Notes under the pieces: model-generated
Database searches by the model: none
Seen by the model: only the letters and a program-made list of their open reading frames with translations
What the model was told of the DNA's origin: nothing
Translations under genes and position numbers: made by a program
In this document: one piece after another, positions 56,188 through 64,000 of the stretch
Layout: each line of letters begins with the position of its first letter
Numbering within the stretch: position 1 is the stretch's first letter
Origin: Cognatishimia activa
GTDB lineage: Bacteria > Pseudomonadota > Alphaproteobacteria > Rhodobacterales > Rhodobacteraceae
Direction of reading: 5' to 3'
DNA: 64,000 nt
Assembly: GCF_001458335.1 (NCBI RefSeq)
Contig: NZ_CYTO01000009.1
Location: 174,066-238,065 of the forward strand

Positions 56188-57159
56188 TTAGGACGTGGTT
56201 GCGCGGTTGCGCAGGGTGAGGGGATTCAGTTTCAAGTATTTGAGCGCGTATGCCGCCAAATAGGTGGTCACAGTTTTGAGTGGCTCGGATCGCAGTGGTT
56301 CTAAGGAAGATTGGTTTGCGGCTCGTAAATAGGAGAGCGCTTGGCCACCATCGCTGCCGCTTACTGCGCGCCGGGCGAGGTAGCGCAATTGATAGGCGCG
56401 CGCGGCGGGTTCATGGGCTTCAAAGAAGGCTGGATTCAGCGGGCGCAATTTGGTGATAACCCTTTCCCAGCTCGCCAGTTGCCGTTCTGTATTTGCAGAC
56501 AACCCGTCTAGCGCCACGCGGTAATGGGTCAGATTTCCGCGAATGCCTTCGATCTTCCAATCGGTGATAAGTGCAAAGCGAAGCCAGCATTCAATGTCCT
56601 CAGATTGGCGGAATGTTTCGTCAAAGTAATAAGCGCGGTTTGTGCCATGAGGGTGGCTTGCGATATCCATCAACGCGGCGCGGCGCATGACAGCAGCAGA
56701 GCCATTGCCGACAGGATTGCGTTTCATGATATGCGCGGCATTCACCCCCTTAAGGCGCGGGGTCTGAGAGATGCCGAGCGAATTGCTCTCGTTATCAATC
56801 ATGAGGGACCCCGAATAACTTAGTCCCAGCCGTGGATTGGCATCAAAATGGGCCACGTGGCGGCGCATTTTGTCCGGGTGCCACAGATCATCTGCGTCGC
56901 AAAACCCGATGATGTCGCTGCGTGCTTCCTCAATCCCGCGATTGCGCGCGCCCGCCAGACCTCGGTTGGCCTGTGACACGTAGCGAATGCGTTTGTCCGC
57001 GAGATAAGGCGCGACGACGTCACGTGTGTCGTCGGTTGAGCCATCATCGATGATGACAATCTCGATGTCTTTTAGGGTCTGAGATTGCAGTGAATCCAGC
57101 GTCTCAGCAATTGTGGCAGAGACATTAAAAGCGGGGACAACGATGGTTGCTAAAGGCAT
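56188..57159 (-). CDS. Glycosyltransferase family 2 protein (second of two)
   Basis: The 323-residue GT-A enzyme has the N-terminal GT2 core: IVVPAFNVSATIAETLDSL, EIVIIDDGSTDDTRDV and the metal-binding ADDLW (residues 90-94). The C-terminal part from about residue 220 is helix-rich. The ATG at 57159 has GGAG eight bases upstream; the longer open frame includes part of the neighbouring gene and is rejected. Fourteen bases separate it from the preceding GT2. Confidence 0.92.
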   Translation of the reverse strand: MPLATIVVPAFNVSATIAETLDSLQSQTLKDIEIVIIDDGSTDDTRDVVAPYLADKRIRYVSQANRGLAGARNRGIEEARSDIIGFCDADDLWHPDKMRRHVAHFDANPRLGLSYSGSLMIDNESNSLGISQTPRLKGVNAAHIMKRNPVGNGSAAVMRRAALMDIASHPHGTNRAYYFDETFRQSEDIECWLRFALITDWKIEGIRGNLTHYRVALDGLSANTERQLASWERVITKLRPLNPAFFEAHEPAARAYQLRYLARRAVSGSDGGQALSYLRAANQSSLEPLRSEPLKTVTTYLAAYALKYLKLNPLTLRNRATTS

Positions 57160-57173
57160 GAGATATCTCCGGA

Positions 57174-58088
57174 TTAAGACAGCAAGCTGCGTTTGATTTG
57201 GGTGGGCAGGTTTGGCGCGGCCAGCGCCGCAACCGCCGTGGCGACGCCACGTCTTGGAGGCCAAAGGAAGGCCGCTGGGTTCTGCTTTAGCCCTTTAAGA
57301 GCAAAGCGGCGGGCTGTTTCAGCGCCATCTTGAAGGCGCAAGGCACGGCGTGCGAGGTAACGCAGATAGATGGCTTCCTGGGCAGCCTTTGGTCTGTGGC
57401 CAAAATAAAGTGCCGTGCGCAGCGCAACGCGGCGGGACTTGGCCATAGCGATCAGGTCAGCAGACAACCCTCCACGAGAGGTGCGGTACCAGACGTGGCG
57501 GTCGGCAATCGGGTGAATTTCAACGCCCATGCCCACCAACCGGATCAGCCATTCCAAGTCTTCGTTGTGAACCAGACCGGCAGCCAAGCCGCCACAGTCG
57601 TGGAAATGCTTCGCACGCAAAGAAAAGTTGGACATGGTGCAAACAGGGTTCTCACCCATCAACATGGGAATGGTCAGGGGGCCATTGGGAACGGTTGAGC
57701 GTGTAATCTCTTGATCTGGTGTCTCGAAAAAGCTGATTTCACCAAACGCCCCACCAATTTTCGGATCTTTGAAAAGCGCAAAGAGCTGCGCGAGTTTGTA
57801 GGGTTCCCAAATGTCATCCGCATCCAGGAAACACAGAACCTTCCCTGCCGCCGTCGCTGCGCCTAAATTTCTGGCGACGGAAGGGCCACGGTTTTTGGTG
57901 TGGATGACACGGATATTGGGTTCTGCTTGCTCCCATTCAGAAAGCCGCGCAGCGGTGTCATCTTGGCTGCCGTCGTTGACGCAGATCAGCTCCCAGCTGG
58001 TGTGGCTTTGGGCGAGCACAGAGGTGATGGCGCGGCCAAGCGTATCTTCGGCGTTGTAGCACGGCATAATGATCGAAAAATCAGTCAT
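57174..58088 (-). CDS. Glycosyltransferase family 2 protein (first of two)
   Basis: The 304-residue GT-A enzyme has IIMPCYNAEDTLGRAITSVL, ELICVNDGSQDDT and FLDADDIW as donor and metal sites. It resembles its downstream neighbour in layout and probably arose by duplication. Its ATG directly follows the stop of the flippase gene (TAAATG), so translation is coupled. Donor and acceptor unknown. Confidence 0.92.
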   Translation of the reverse strand: MTDFSIIMPCYNAEDTLGRAITSVLAQSHTSWELICVNDGSQDDTAARLSEWEQAEPNIRVIHTKNRGPSVARNLGAATAAGKVLCFLDADDIWEPYKLAQLFALFKDPKIGGAFGEISFFETPDQEITRSTVPNGPLTIPMLMGENPVCTMSNFSLRAKHFHDCGGLAAGLVHNEDLEWLIRLVGMGVEIHPIADRHVWYRTSRGGLSADLIAMAKSRRVALRTALYFGHRPKAAQEAIYLRYLARRALRLQDGAETARRFALKGLKQNPAAFLWPPRRGVATAVAALAAPNLPTQIKRSLLS

Positions 58089-59324
58089 TTAAAGAACCTC
58101 TTGATTGCGCGGGGTTGGATAGGATGGCCACAGGATGCAGAGCGCTCCGATGCCAAGAAGGACAGTCACGATTGCAAGATGGGCGGTCGCGAGACCCATC
58201 AGCCCCCATGGCGCGACGAAGAACGCGGTTGCAAGCAGGGCAAGGGTCACGGTGAAGGTGTAGGCGAGTTCGGTACCAGGGTTGCCAGTCACGCGCAGCT
58301 TGGCCGCGGCGGTGGACCAAAGGGTCAGGGGAATTGCGGTCAAACACAGAACCGACACCACCGGGGAGATATAGGCCCAGTCCGAGCCAAGCAGGATGGG
58401 GACATAGCTTGGGGCAAAGACAGACTGGGCCAACACCACGGGGGTGATCAGGAAAAGACCAATGGCGGCAAGGCTGCGGGGATCTGCACTCATGCCTTTG
58501 CAGAGGTGTGGAAAGACAACTTTGTCAAAGGCTGCAACATAGGCGGTCGCGATGCTCAGCCCCGCATTGAAGGCCATAAAATAACTCCCCAATCCTTCGG
58601 CTCCGAGAAGTGCACCGATGACCAATTTATCCGCATGTAGACGGAATGCGTTGACGAGGGACGTGCCAAGCACAGGCAGGCCAAAGGTGATGAAGCCGTG
58701 GATTGGGGCTGGAGGGACACTTGGGTCACTGGTCCACGGGCGCAGACGGCGCATGGCGATCAGCCAGATCGGCGCAGTCAAAACGCGCGGTAGAACCAGA
58801 ACAAGAGGGGACGGGAAGACAAAAACCAAAGCGACAGACAGCAGGTTCGCACTGACAATCTGCGTGCCGGCGATTTTCGCCGTTTGCGTGAGCTTGCCTT
58901 CCCGCATCGCCAAAGCGGCTTGAACCAATCCGCCGGGCATAAACAGGTATTCGAGAGAAGCGAGGGCCACAAGCCCGCCTACAATCGGATTGCCGAGAGC
59001 TGCAAAGCCGGCACCAATGGCCAGCTGACCAAGGAACAGGATCGCGGTCACCTGCCAAAACAGGCGGTGCGCACGGGCTGTGATGGATGGCAGGTCCGCC
59101 TCGTCAGCAGCCATAACTTTTTGGCCAATACCATGTTCTGTGAGGCTTTTGATAATGTCACAAACCGCCAAAGCTGCTGCGGCGAGGCCGACTTGTTCAG
59201 CGCCCAAATGGCGCGCCACCATAACCACCACGAAGATACGAGAGAGTTTGCTGGCCACTTCCGAGGCTCCGTAGGCCATCAGATGGGAGAGAAAACCATT
59301 TGAATGTCGAAAGTGGCTCAGCAT
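58089..59324 (-). CDS. Oligosaccharide flippase (Wzx-type MATE/MVF superfamily)
   Basis: The 411-residue membrane protein has about 12 hydrophobic helices and fits the lipopolysaccharide/exopolysaccharide flippase family: SKLSRIFVVVMVARHLGAEQVGLAAAALA at the start and many short loops. It would flip undecaprenyl-linked repeat units. The start at 59324 (MLSHFRHSNGF) has AAGGAG six bases upstream. It is divergent from the Wza-like gene with 193 bases between, which contains the dyad TACCC-AAAC-GGGTA (59420-59433). Confidence 0.85.
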   Translation of the reverse strand: MLSHFRHSNGFLSHLMAYGASEVASKLSRIFVVVMVARHLGAEQVGLAAAALAVCDIIKSLTEHGIGQKVMAADEADLPSITARAHRLFWQVTAILFLGQLAIGAGFAALGNPIVGGLVALASLEYLFMPGGLVQAALAMREGKLTQTAKIAGTQIVSANLLSVALVFVFPSPLVLVLPRVLTAPIWLIAMRRLRPWTSDPSVPPAPIHGFITFGLPVLGTSLVNAFRLHADKLVIGALLGAEGLGSYFMAFNAGLSIATAYVAAFDKVVFPHLCKGMSADPRSLAAIGLFLITPVVLAQSVFAPSYVPILLGSDWAYISPVVSVLCLTAIPLTLWSTAAAKLRVTGNPGTELAYTFTVTLALLATAFFVAPWGLMGLATAHLAIVTVLLGIGALCILWPSYPTPRNQEVL

Positions 59325-59517
59325 GGAGGGCTCCTTGTGGGATGGCTCCAATTTGATCTAAGCAACGTTCCGATTCCCGGTCCCGTCAGGCCAAAAGCGA
59401 GGCCAAGAGGTCACAATTCTACCCAAACGGGTATAGGACCCCTCCGAAAACGATTGCCGGATGGAGCGTTTCGTGCGTTATTTCCAAAAAAAGAAAATAA
59501 ACTGAGGCATGTGGGCA

Positions 59518-60738
59518 ATGTTCTTGAACAGATTGAACCACTTTAAGACGCCGATCCGTGCGATGGGTCTGGGCTTGCTTTTGGCGAGCTGTGCTGCCGT
59601 GGTGGATCCTGAAAACATTGAGCCGACCGATCAGGGCGATGGGTATCAGGCGCAATACCGCAACGTGGTGACCCGGCGTGATGACAAGTTCCTGACCTCT
59701 GCTTCCATGAATGCTGAAAAGTGTTTGCCGCTTCGAGGCGGTGAGACTGGCGGTAAATCCATCGGGGTGCGCACGCTTCTTGGCGAAAAGATCTCGCGCA
59801 ATGATCTGTTGGATGTTCGCATTTCTGCCGATGAATCCCTGACGGGTCGCTATGTCGTGTCTCGCGATGGCACATTGAAGCTCCCATTCCTAAAAGCCGT
59901 TCCCGTTCAAGGCCGGTCCGTACAAGATGTGGAAAGCATGTTGGCAGGGGCGCTGATTGACGCTCAGCTCTATGACGTGCTGCCACCTATTTCCGTTCGT
60001 TTGGTGGATTTTGCATCGGTGAATGTCGGTGTATCTGGCGCGGTGTTTGAACCCCATCAAATGAACCTTGGTGGTACACGGGGTGATGAGGTGGACCCAA
60101 ACCGTGCCCAAGCGCTGGGCGCGTCCACAGAATCCCGAAACCTTTCTGCTGCGCTGCGTTCCGCTGGTGGCATTCGCCCGGATGCCGATATCTCTGCAGT
60201 CGAACTGCGTCGTCAAGGACGCCTTTATAAGCTCGATCTGCGCGGCGTGTTTGAAGGCCGCAATAGTATTGATGTGATGCTGTTGACCGGAGATCAGGTC
60301 TATGTGCCATCACGTCAGTGTTTCCAAGATGACCTGATGCGCCCGAGCCCGATCAGCCCTCCGGGTGTGACCATGTTCTTGTCCAACCTGACGGTTCCCG
60401 CGACCGGCAATGCGCCCTCTGCCGTGGGCCGCGAGGTGCGTGAAATGCCGTATGGCACGCGTTATATGCAAGCAGTGGTAGACACGAACTGTGTTGGCGG
60501 CGCACGCATCAGCAGCGCTCATCGGTCCGCTATGCTGCTGTCGCGTAACCCAGTGACAAAAGTGTCTGTTGTGATTGAACGCGACATTGAAGACATGCTG
60601 CGCCGTGCAGATAGGGATGATTACGATCCATTCATCCTACCGGGTGACGCGATTGCCTGTTACGACAGTGCGGTGACCAATGTGGCGGAAGCGGCTCGGA
60701 TATTGGGTGCAGTAACGCTTGGAGCGACCCTGAACTAA
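59518..60738 (+). CDS. Wza-like polysaccharide export lipoprotein
   Basis: The 406-residue outer-membrane export protein has a lipoprotein signal (lipobox LLASC near residue 23), the Poly_export domain (RNDLLDVRISADESLTGRYVVSRDGTLKLPFL, about residues 98-160) and SLBB-like beta repeats afterwards. Wza homologues form the export channel for polysaccharide; a partner tyrosine kinase/co-polymerase is not in the window. ATG at 59509 is also in frame, but 59518 is better spaced from GAGG. Its stop overlaps the convergent kinase stop. Confidence 0.87.
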   Translation: MFLNRLNHFKTPIRAMGLGLLLASCAAVVDPENIEPTDQGDGYQAQYRNVVTRRDDKFLTSASMNAEKCLPLRGGETGGKSIGVRTLLGEKISRNDLLDVRISADESLTGRYVVSRDGTLKLPFLKAVPVQGRSVQDVESMLAGALIDAQLYDVLPPISVRLVDFASVNVGVSGAVFEPHQMNLGGTRGDEVDPNRAQALGASTESRNLSAALRSAGGIRPDADISAVELRRQGRLYKLDLRGVFEGRNSIDVMLLTGDQVYVPSRQCFQDDLMRPSPISPPGVTMFLSNLTVPATGNAPSAVGREVREMPYGTRYMQAVVDTNCVGGARISSAHRSAMLLSRNPVTKVSVVIERDIEDMLRRADRDDYDPFILPGDAIACYDSAVTNVAEAARILGAVTLGATLN

Positions 60739-63260
60739 GCTGCAGCAAGACCCGTTTTAGCGCGTTCCCATGTGTCCAAGATGTCAGTGATCGCCGCCGC
60801 TGGAACCTCTTCACCGGTTTTGACCAAGGTCTCTGCGTGTTGCAGCGCGTTCTGGTAGGGAACTGCGCCAAACAATCCTGCGGTTGACGCGATCTTGTGA
60901 CAGCGCTGGCGCAATTCCTCATCCTCCAATGGCGGCGTGTTGAGCCACGCCGCGAGCGCATCTCCTTCAGAAACAAACCGCGTCAAGAAGGTGTCGTATT
61001 TGTCGCCGAACATTGCCTTCGCTTCTGATGTTTCCATTGTCTCCTCCGGCTTTGTTTCTGAAACGCGCTCAGGTGTCGCGCCGATTGCGGAAAGCGCTGC
61101 GCGCAGCTCCTCAATCTGGACAGGCTTTCCAATGAAACCATCCATGCCGCTGTCGCGGAAACGCTTGGTATCTTCGGGTAAGACATTGGCCGAAAATGCA
61201 AAAATAGGCGTCTTGCGGGCGCGGCGCACATTTGCGCGGATCCGCTTTGTTGCTTCCAGGCCGTCCAGCTTTGGCATGTTGATATCCATGAGAATGCCAT
61301 CAAAATCCGCCTTCTCAGCCCAATCGATGGCTTCGAAACCGTCGGTGGCCAGCACCACGGAATGCCCTTCTGCGCGAAGCATCTTCTCCACAACAAATGC
61401 GTTCATTTCATTGTCTTCAACCAGCAGCAAATGCAGGGGTGCAGCCACGGTTTCATCAATGTCAGAAGCGACTTCTTTGGGTTCGTGCCCTTCCGGCATT
61501 GGCAAGCGCAGCCAGAAAACGCTGCCTTCTCCCAAAGTGCTTTCAACGCCGATTTCACCACCCATCTGAGTGGCCAAACGCCGCGCAATCGCAAGGCCAA
61601 GACCGGTCGAGCCTGTGTCTCCGCCTGCGCGGTTTGTGGTCTCAAACTCTTCAAATATTCTCTCAAGATCGGCCTCGGCGATCCCTCGGCCAGTGTCGAT
61701 GACGCGGATTTCGAGCATGGGCGACGCCCCGCGATGGCCAATCTGTTCCAGTTCAATGTCGACACGGCCATTGTCGGTGAATTTCACTGCATTCCCCACC
61801 AAGTTGAGCAGGATTTGCTCAAGATGACCTTTGTCATTTTTGACCCAAGTGAGCGGCGCCCCCATCCAGGTCCAGCTCATTGCTGTCCCGTGCTGTTCTG
61901 CGCCGCCGCTCTGGCTGTCCACGATCTCTTGGAAGAACTCGCCCAGATGGAACGTTTCTTCTTGGATAGGCAGGCGACCGCTTTCAAAGCGTGCGATGTC
62001 GAGAATGGAATTTACGTGTTTGAGCAGTTGGCGACCCGAAATCGTCATGTTGTTTGCGAATTGTTTTTGCTCACCGCTCATGGACGTGTTTTCCATCAGA
62101 GACAGGTTTCCAAGCAAACCGCTAAGGGGCGTTCGGATTTCGTGGCTCATGACAGTCAGAAACTCTGCCTTGGCTTTCTCGCCAGCCAGCGCTTGGTCCC
62201 TAGCTTCGGTCAGCTCTTCTTCTGATTCAACTTGCGCAGATATATCGCGCAGGAACGCAATCAGAATATCGCCATCAGGACCATGGCCCGACTGCAGCGC
62301 CAACTCTACTGGGAAACGCGATCCATCTTTGCGTAAGGATTCAATGCGAATGCGGCCTTTGCCGACAAGTTTCTTCTGGCCGGTTTCCTGCATGCGTTTC
62401 ATGCCGGCGTTGTGGGCGTCACGGAGTTCCGGTGGCACGATGAGGTCGCCGATCGAGCTTCCGATGGCTTCTTCTGTGCTGAACCCAAAGATTGTCTCAG
62501 CGGCGGAGTTGTAGTCCAAAATGAGCCCTGAATGATCAGACACGATCACGCCATCCAGTGAGGTTGATAAGATCGTTTCCATGTGGGCGTTCGCTCGGGC
62601 CAAATCATGGCCGCGCTGGCGGCTGTTGGCGTCTGCCGCGCGGGTATACATCACCAGCGCGCCCATGGAGAGAAGCAAGATCCCGGTGACCGCAGACAGT
62701 TCTAGCAGTGTCGACGACAAATGCGCGCGCAATTGGTCTGAAGCATCAGCAAAATGGGACAAACCAGACACATATAGCCCACGGACCACGGGGCGAATTT
62801 CAACCGTATCAGCATAGAGTTGGTCCAGCGATGCACCTAACGTGGCATCGTCTGCGTCAATCAGCGGTGCGGACTTCTGAAGGAAAGCTTCGATGGACTT
62901 TTCTGCAGCGCTGAAGTTCTCCTGCAGCCGCGCATCTTCAAACACCAGACCATTGGCAACAATATCGTGTCGGCTGAAGAACACGTCAAAGTCTCTTCTC
63001 AAACTGGCTAAGTCAGGCGCATCAGACTCCATTGCTTCGCGTAGGCTTAAGCTGAAATCCAAATACTCAATCTCGACCTGTGATAAGGTCCATTGGACCG
63101 TGTCCGATTTCGCAGAACGCAGTTCTCGCAAATCATCCATGACCCGGAAGGCCAGAAGGAAGATGATGCCCAAGCTGATCAATGCGGCGATGGGCAATAG
63201 AATCGCGCGTCGCCGTCTCGCGCTCTCATTCGAAAGTGGTCGTAAGTTCTGTCTTGTCAC
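60735..63260 (-). CDS. Hybrid sensor histidine kinase with PAS, receiver and HPt domains
   Basis: The 841-residue membrane sensor has helices at about 19-40 and 187-207 flanking a periplasmic helical region, then a PAS domain (about 226-345, with ETILSTSLDGVIVSD), HisKA with phospho-His373 (MSHEIRTPLSG), HATPase near 470-590 (N490, then DTGRGI and GLGLAI), a receiver with D659 and K712, and a C-terminal HPt with His788 (RCHKIASTAG). All phosphorelay steps sit in one chain. It follows a small periplasmic Moco-fold protein gene by 23 bases, probably as one operon. Confidence 0.95.
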   Translation of the reverse strand: MTRQNLRPLSNESARRRRAILLPIAALISLGIIFLLAFRVMDDLRELRSAKSDTVQWTLSQVEIEYLDFSLSLREAMESDAPDLASLRRDFDVFFSRHDIVANGLVFEDARLQENFSAAEKSIEAFLQKSAPLIDADDATLGASLDQLYADTVEIRPVVRGLYVSGLSHFADASDQLRAHLSSTLLELSAVTGILLLSMGALVMYTRAADANSRQRGHDLARANAHMETILSTSLDGVIVSDHSGLILDYNSAAETIFGFSTEEAIGSSIGDLIVPPELRDAHNAGMKRMQETGQKKLVGKGRIRIESLRKDGSRFPVELALQSGHGPDGDILIAFLRDISAQVESEEELTEARDQALAGEKAKAEFLTVMSHEIRTPLSGLLGNLSLMENTSMSGEQKQFANNMTISGRQLLKHVNSILDIARFESGRLPIQEETFHLGEFFQEIVDSQSGGAEQHGTAMSWTWMGAPLTWVKNDKGHLEQILLNLVGNAVKFTDNGRVDIELEQIGHRGASPMLEIRVIDTGRGIAEADLERIFEEFETTNRAGGDTGSTGLGLAIARRLATQMGGEIGVESTLGEGSVFWLRLPMPEGHEPKEVASDIDETVAAPLHLLLVEDNEMNAFVVEKMLRAEGHSVVLATDGFEAIDWAEKADFDGILMDINMPKLDGLEATKRIRANVRRARKTPIFAFSANVLPEDTKRFRDSGMDGFIGKPVQIEELRAALSAIGATPERVSETKPEETMETSEAKAMFGDKYDTFLTRFVSEGDALAAWLNTPPLEDEELRQRCHKIASTAGLFGAVPYQNALQHAETLVKTGEEVPAAAITDILDTWERAKTGLAAA

Positions 63261-63283
63261 AGGCCGCTACCAACTAAATGATT

Positions 63284-63796
63284 TTATTCAATCACATCAA
63301 TTCTATTAAGCTGCCAAACTGAGCGCGCGTAAATGGTTTCTGTGCGATATTTTGCAGATTGATCAAATGGGTACAGCAACCAAAGCGGGCCTTTCCCGCG
63401 GCGTGACATGGGCTCGCCATTCATCCGAAAGGCAACAATCGCATCGTCATTTAATGGCTCGTTCAATGCAAACTCGACGGCGTAATCATTGATCGCGGTG
63501 ACCCGAATTTTGTTTCCAGAAAGATCAAGATTCTTCAACAATTCGGTCAACCGGACACCTTCGAAACGGTTTACGCCGTTGGTCCAGATGGTCGAAGTGA
63601 CAATCTCTTGGTTCTCCATCCCATCAAGCGCGGGCAGATCCAATGAGATTGTCACCTCCTTCTCCCTGCTCGAGATATCAGTGATCTCTAAGAGGACCGG
63701 CTCCGGTCCCTGGACAACTTCTTTTGCATGTCCGGGGACGCTGGTGCTGAAAGCAACAACGCAAATTCCCAGAAAAATGCATAAAAAACGGGACAT
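63284..63796 (-). CDS. Periplasmic protein with molybdopterin-oxidoreductase-like fold, no catalytic Cys
   Basis: The 170-residue protein has a signal peptide (to PGHA, near residue 24) and a mature domain resembling the SUOX/YedY-type molybdopterin-binding fold: FEGVRLTELLKNLDL, VTAINDYAVEFALNE, DAIVAFRMNGEPMSRRGKGPLWLLYPFD. The mature part has no cysteine, so the Mo-coordinating thiol is missing; it is more likely a ligand- or partner-binding domain. Its place before the hybrid kinase suggests it is the kinase's periplasmic input partner. GAGGTCGG is the upstream ribosome site. Confidence 0.8.
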   Translation of the reverse strand: MSRFLCIFLGICVVAFSTSVPGHAKEVVQGPEPVLLEITDISSREKEVTISLDLPALDGMENQEIVTSTIWTNGVNRFEGVRLTELLKNLDLSGNKIRVTAINDYAVEFALNEPLNDDAIVAFRMNGEPMSRRGKGPLWLLYPFDQSAKYRTETIYARSVWQLNRIDVIE

Positions 63797-63862
63797 AGAT
63801 CCGACCTCCTAGCCTCAGAATGGCGCAAACTTTGATGTTGTGCGCGATATCGTGCGGGTATC

Positions 63863-63884
63863 GACCTATCCGAGTGGATAGGTC
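63863..63884. promoter_or_regulatory. Perfect hairpin between sugar transferase and Moco-fold genes
   Basis: GACCTATCC pairs perfectly with GGATAGGTC around GAGT. It lies upstream of the Moco-fold gene and downstream of the sugar transferase gene, both on the minus strand. No T-run follows on either strand; it could be an operator or a weak terminator. Confidence 0.45.
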
Positions 63885-63909
63885 CGCTGGTTTGCGAAAG
63901 TGATCGTTC

Positions 63910-64000
63910 TTAATATGCGCCGCGACCGGTCAGAACGGCGCGGAAGGTCGCCATAATCAGCACCGCATCAAGTAGCAGCGTCCGAGAGCGGACATAGGCC
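63910..64000 (-). CDS. C-terminal end of a bacterial sugar transferase (partial)
   Basis: The last 30 codons of a gene entering from the right edge read YVRSRTLLLDAVLIMATFRAVLTGRGAY in outline and stop with TAA at 63910-63912. The ending matches the WcaJ/ExoY type of polyisoprenyl-phosphate hexose-1-phosphate transferases, whose tails end in a similar FxAVLTGRGAY. Such enzymes load the first sugar of a repeat unit on undecaprenyl phosphate, which fits the flippase, exporter and transferases in this locus. Confidence 0.85.
   Translation of the reverse strand, partial: AYVRSRTLLLDAVLIMATFRAVLTGRGAY

Overview
The window is chromosomal DNA from an alphaproteobacterium, most likely a marine Rhodobacteraceae (Roseobacter group). 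This rests on gene content: groES-groEL under a CIRCE element, a SAM-II riboswitch before metZ, FolE2, DUF1467 beside methylmalonyl-CoA epimerase, a TIGR01459-type HAD protein, DUF2161 and an NDUFS4-like complex I protein. No plasmid, prophage, transposase or CRISPR signature was seen, and housekeeping genes (aspS, carB, uvrB, groEL, rpmB) run through it. The genus cannot be told from the sequence alone.

Layout. 0-9 kb: lipoprotein, riboswitch-controlled metZ, folE2, an LprI-like protein and trkH on the plus strand, then ltaE, a YcgN-like protein, ribF, a MaoC hydratase and a HAD phosphatase on the minus strand. 9-16 kb: a secreted Asn/Gly-rich protein, Mn-dependent pyrophosphatase, the divergent katG/oxyR pair, a DUF2161 nuclease-fold protein, and a divergent beta-propeller/HTH-regulator pair. 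16-27 kb: groES-groEL, an EamA transporter, carB, pabB-pabC and aspS. 27-35 kb: DUF1800/DUF1501 pair, an orphan response regulator, mce-DUF1467, EI24 protein, nitroreductase and two tandem M48 lipoprotein proteases. 35-46 kb: an AsmA protein, prephenate dehydrogenase-like gene, a second EamA transporter, the argD-argF pair, hrpB, a DUF3108 protein and meaB. 46-55 kb: rpmB, a copper-handling pair, sirtuin, tyrosine phosphatase, LysR regulator, envelope proteins, UspA protein, uvrB, NDUFS4-like protein and tRNA-Arg(UCU). 55-64 kb: a polysaccharide locus (three glycosyltransferases, flippase, Wza-like exporter and the end of a sugar transferase) that also holds a hybrid histidine kinase paired with a small periplasmic protein.

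Functional links. Amino-acid and one-carbon metabolism recur (metZ, ltaE, folE2, pabB-pabC, carB, argD-argF, tyrosine branch). mce and meaB belong to the methylmalonyl-CoA pathway. katG/oxyR, groESL, uspA and uvrB form a stress set.

The most interesting part is between genes. A 15-codon mini-ORF ending Arg-Arg-Phe-Arg-Arg lies before argD-argF and abuts a hairpin. A 16-codon mini-ORF with Phe and Tyr-Tyr codons lies before the prephenate dehydrogenase-like gene. A terminator-shaped hairpin sits between a good promoter match and rpmB. Two hairpins that exclude each other precede folE2. Together they suggest heavy use of leader-RNA control; this is inference and needs comparative and transcript data.
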